From NCBI GenBank assembly GCA_948466345.1, contig CAOKAC010000002.1, positions 186,001-250,000 of the forward strand: DNA of 64,000 bases, written 5' to 3'. Under the pieces are notes generated by a model. The model was not told where the DNA came from and did not search any database. It worked only from the letters and a program-made list of their open reading frames with translations. The first letter of the stretch is position 1, and every line of letters starts with the position of its first letter. The position numbers and the translations under genes were made by a program. This stretch comes from an uncultured Clostridia bacterium. GTDB lineage: Bacteria; Bacillota; Clostridia; Oscillospirales; CAG-272. Below, one piece after another: positions 61,103 through 64,000 of this stretch.

Positions 61103-63589
61103 TTACAAGCCCTGCTTGTTTCTCTCAATATGTTCAATCTCCGATTCGTTCACTGTGCTTACATGACCAGGGATAGGCAGAATCTTCTGGCTAATTACAT
61201 CAATGATCCCGTCCGCCTGAGGGAAGAAATACTTTTCAAACTCGTAGGCAGGGGTAATCCAGTTGCGGGAGCCAAATACCACTGGCGGTGCATCCAAATA
61301 GTCAAAGGCCATCTCCGCAATATTGGAAGCCATATCCCGCATAACAGAGTTCCTGTCGCAGGCATCGCCAACAATGATAATCCTGCCTGTCTTCTTTACG
61401 CTTTCCAGCACCTTTTCATAATTGAAAGGCACGATGGAGCGGGCGTCAATTACCTCTGCGCTAATGCCATACTGCTCCTGCAGCTTCTGAGCCGCCGCCA
61501 GTCCACGATACAGAACAGCGCCGATGGTAAGAATCGTTACGTCTGTTCCCACTCGTTTTACATCCGGTTCACCAAAGGGTATTTCATAACTGCCCTGGGG
61601 CACGCCGCCTTCATGGAACTGCTCACCGATATCGTAAATTCGCTGGCTTTCAAAGAAGATCACCGGATCGGTGCCGTTCAGCGCGGCGCACATCAGGCCT
61701 TTCGCGTCGTATGGAGTTGCAGGGAAGCACACCTTTAGCCCCGGAATATGGGCGGTAAGCGCCGTCCAATCCTGGCTGTGCTGCGCGCCATATTTAGATC
61801 CTACCGACACCCGAACTACCACTGGCATTTTCAAAATACCCGCAGACATAGACTGCCACTTAGACAACTGGTTGAAAATCTCATCTCCCGCGCAGCCGAT
61901 AAAGTCTGCGTACATAAGCTCCACAATCGCCCGGCCTCCGGCCATAGCATAGCCGACGGCAGAGCCGACAATGGCCGCTTCCGATATAGGAGAGTTGAAG
62001 AAGCGATGGTAGGGGATCGCTTCGGTAAGTCCACGGTAAACGGCAAAGGCCCCGCCCCAGTCTCGGTTGTCCTCTCCATAGGCAATCAACGTGGGATCCT
62101 CATAGAATTTATCTAAAATCGCCTCAAAAATGCCGTCCCGCAGACCAAACTGCTTGATTTTAGGAAGCATATCTCCCTTTTCATCAAAGGCATATCGAAC
62201 CTTGCCGGCAAGCTGTTTGATACGAGGATTTTCCTCTTTGGGAATCAGCACTTCAGCTTCTCTGTCCGGATCCATAGAAGGTACGGACTGATTGGAAAAC
62301 ATAATAGAGGAAATGATATCCGGCTGACTATCCAAATCCATTCGAGGAGAGATTTCTTCGTCAATAGACATCCGACAAATTTTGGTGATCCGTTTTATGA
62401 TATCCGATTCGATGGCGTCAAACTCTTCTTCTGTGGCAATGCCGCCCTCTACCATCTTTTTCCGGTACGCGGCGATGGGACAGGCTGCCTTCCACTCTTC
62501 AATCTCTTCTTCACTTCTGTAGGTAGACGAGTCGGATGGAGAATGGCCGCTGACGCGATACGTTGCTACCTCCAGCATCGCCGGGCCTTCTCCCTTCAGG
62601 AGCAGTTCCTTTTTCCGCTGGGTCGCATCGATTACTGCTAGGGGATCGTATCCGTTCACCTTCTCTGCATGGAGCATATCCGGGCTAAACCCAGCTCCAA
62701 GACGGGCGGCGATATCAAAGCCCATAGTCTCGCCTCTCGTCTGTCCGCCCATACCATAGAAGTTGTTGAACACGTTAAAGAGAATGGGCATACCGCCGTC
62801 CTCATATTTGCCATCCATGCCCCACAGCTTTCGAATCTGATCCATAGACGCCATGTTAAGCGCCTCCAGCACAGGACCACGGCCCAAAGCGCCGTCGCCG
62901 GAATTGGCGATAACGATTCCTTTTTTGTGGTTGCTGCGTTTATATAGGGCCGCACCCAATGCAACCGGCGCTGCGCCGCCTACGATTGCGTTGTTGGGGA
63001 AAATGCCGAAAGGAATGAAAAACGCGTGCATAGAGCCGCCAAGGCCCTTATTGAAGCCTGTGGTCCGAGCAAAAATTTCTGCCAAAGCGCCGTACAGAAG
63101 AAAGTCTACTGCCAGTTCTTTCACGTCCCCCTGCTTTTCTTGTTTGCCTTCCACCACCCGTAAAATATTTCCACCAAGAAACTCCTGCATAATATCATAC
63201 AGTTCCGTTTCCGTGAGCTTTTCAATCGAGGAAAGTCCCTTAGCCAGAATTTCACCGTGGCTGCGGTGAGAACCAAAGGTAAAGTCGTTGATATCCAGAC
63301 AGTATGCCTGACCAACTGCGGACGCCTCCTGTCCGATAGACAAATGCGCCGGGCCGGGATTGTTGTATTCTACCCCGTTATATGCGCTCTTCGTTTTGAT
63401 ATCGTTGAGCATGGTCTCAAATTCCCGGATGATACGCATATCCCGGTATATTCGCATAAAGTCTGCTTTGGTATACAGCTTTTTCTCTTGGGCCAGCGTC
63501 TTTTTATACTGACACAGAGGAATTTTATCAAAGGTAAGGGATCCGGATGCAAATGCATCACTGGGGCTGATATATTGATTCTTTGGCAT
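61103..63589 (-). CDS. 2-oxoacid dehydrogenase E1, fused alpha and beta subunits
   Basis: E1 uses thiamine diphosphate to decarboxylate a 2-oxoacid (or acetoin) and pass the acyl group to lipoyl-E2. The 828-residue chain joins an alpha part (about 35-400, ThDP motif GDGALG then VFNNFYG) to a beta part (about 480-815, AYGEDNRDWGGAFAVYRGL, FFNSPISEAAIVGSAVGYAMAG, HSQDWTALTAHIPGLKV). The order is alpha then beta, in one frame. The start follows GGAGATAG. lpdA is 24 bases upstream. Substrate choice (pyruvate, acetoin or branched) is not readable. The E2 gene is not in this window. Confidence 0.9.
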   Translation of the reverse strand: MPKNQYISPSDAFASGSLTFDKIPLCQYKKTLAQEKKLYTKADFMRIYRDMRIIREFETMLNDIKTKSAYNGVEYNNPGPAHLSIGQEASAVGQAYCLDINDFTFGSHRSHGEILAKGLSSIEKLTETELYDIMQEFLGGNILRVVEGKQEKQGDVKELAVDFLLYGALAEIFARTTGFNKGLGGSMHAFFIPFGIFPNNAIVGGAAPVALGAALYKRSNHKKGIVIANSGDGALGRGPVLEALNMASMDQIRKLWGMDGKYEDGGMPILFNVFNNFYGMGGQTRGETMGFDIAARLGAGFSPDMLHAEKVNGYDPLAVIDATQRKKELLLKGEGPAMLEVATYRVSGHSPSDSSTYRSEEEIEEWKAACPIAAYRKKMVEGGIATEEEFDAIESDIIKRITKICRMSIDEEISPRMDLDSQPDIISSIMFSNQSVPSMDPDREAEVLIPKEENPRIKQLAGKVRYAFDEKGDMLPKIKQFGLRDGIFEAILDKFYEDPTLIAYGEDNRDWGGAFAVYRGLTEAIPYHRFFNSPISEAAIVGSAVGYAMAGGRAIVELMYADFIGCAGDEIFNQLSKWQSMSAGILKMPVVVRVSVGSKYGAQHSQDWTALTAHIPGLKVCFPATPYDAKGLMCAALNGTDPVIFFESQRIYDIGEQFHEGGVPQGSYEIPFGEPDVKRVGTDVTILTIGAVLYRGLAAAQKLQEQYGISAEVIDARSIVPFNYEKVLESVKKTGRIIIVGDACDRNSVMRDMASNIAEMAFDYLDAPPVVFGSRNWITPAYEFEKYFFPQADGIIDVISQKILPIPGHVSTVNESEIEHIERNKQGL

Positions 63590-63613
63590 AACGGTTCTAT
63601 CTCCTTATTTATT

Positions 63614-64000
63614 TTAATCGATCATAAACATACCTTCCCGTATGACTTCACATACGGTAGGATGCGGGAATACCAGCTTTTGTACGTCGCATACCCGCTG
63701 CCGGGCCGCAACTATGGCCGCCGCCCCGTAAATGATTTCCGAAGCGTAGGATCCGATCATATGTACGCCTATGACAGTTTTATGGGCATCGTCCACCACA
63801 ATTTTGACAATGCCATCGCCACCTTCCACCTCAGCTACATACCGTCCGCTGTACCGTAGGCTGACGGTGTGTTCCGTAGCGGACACGCCCCGCCGCGCGG
63901 CGCTTTCTATCGTGTCTCCCACCGTTCCCACTTCTGGCTTTGTGTAAATCGCAGCAGGAATCGCAAGATAATCCACCCGGTCTGATATGCCAAGCATATC
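63614..64000 (-). CDS. lpdA: Dihydrolipoyl dehydrogenase, C-terminal part (cut by the window end)
   Basis: This E3 component reoxidises dihydrolipoate. The visible 129 residues form the dimerisation domain, with AIYTKPEVGTVG near the start, GVHMIGSYASEII, and the catalytic HPTVCEVIRE motif. The N-terminal FAD and NAD domains lie beyond the right edge. It is in the same transcript as the fused E1. Confidence 0.93.
   Translation of the reverse strand, partial: DMLGISDRVDYLAIPAAIYTKPEVGTVGDTIESAARRGVSATEHTVSLRYSGRYVAEVEGGDGIVKIVVDDAHKTVIGVHMIGSYASEIIYGAAAIVAARQRVCDVQKLVFPHPTVCEVIREGMFMID

Overview
The window looks like a chromosome segment from a low- to mid-GC anaerobic Bacillota, probably class Clostridia and perhaps Oscillospirales. 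The clues are the hrcA-grpE-dnaK-dnaJ-prmA heat-shock operon with a CIRCE operator, a lysine riboswitch ahead of dapA-dapB-lysA, an ispH-rpsA fusion in a cmk-plsC cluster, a dockerin-bearing secreted protein, a class B sortase, a BspA-type leucine-rich-repeat protein, and many consensus TTGACA-17-TATAAT promoters. Most of it is ordinary core genome. No transposase, integrase or CRISPR array was seen.

Layout. 1-1450: a short unidentified ORF, mtnN, and tRNA-Gln and tRNA-Val. 1559-5545: a four-gene phage tail-fibre/lysis module with no other phage genes. 5580-10961: a pth-mfd-lipoprotein foldase operon. 11211-16071: sortase B, RlmA-like methyltransferase, a glycosyltransferase, and two CobW-type metallochaperone GTPases. 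16174-18729: a large secreted FIVAR protein. 18984-24505: rpiR, an HI0933-type flavoprotein, cmk, plsC and ispH-rpsA. 24605-29146: ApbE, a tandem-repeat lipoprotein and a membrane-anchored LRR protein. 29366-30430: a Gfo/Idh/MocA oxidoreductase. 30481-39850 (minus strand): mnmG, a WG-like membrane protein, rlmH, walJ, rimO, recX, recF and recA. 40200-41588: a MATE transporter. 41707-44985: the lysine operon.

44986-46985 is visibly AT-rich, with gene remnants, a 22-bp perfect inverted repeat, an ECF-like sigma factor gene and a DUF2461 gene. It is the best candidate for recently acquired DNA. 47037-52860 is the heat-shock operon. It is followed by a ROK glucokinase, tldD/pmbA, a MocR-type regulator divergent from pdxS-pdxT, the CAP-dockerin protein, and a fused 2-oxoacid dehydrogenase E1 with the 3' part of lpdA cut by the window end.

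The points most worth a second look are: the ApbE/tandem lipoprotein pair with repeated DLYAGCT motifs (possible extracytosolic flavinylation); the strong internal ribosome-binding site inside ispH-rpsA; recF lying between recA and recX; the isolated tail-fibre/lysis module; the tandem 20-bp repeats between recA and the MATE gene; and the AT-rich sigma/DUF2461 insert. All family names come from reading the sequence by eye; no database search was run.
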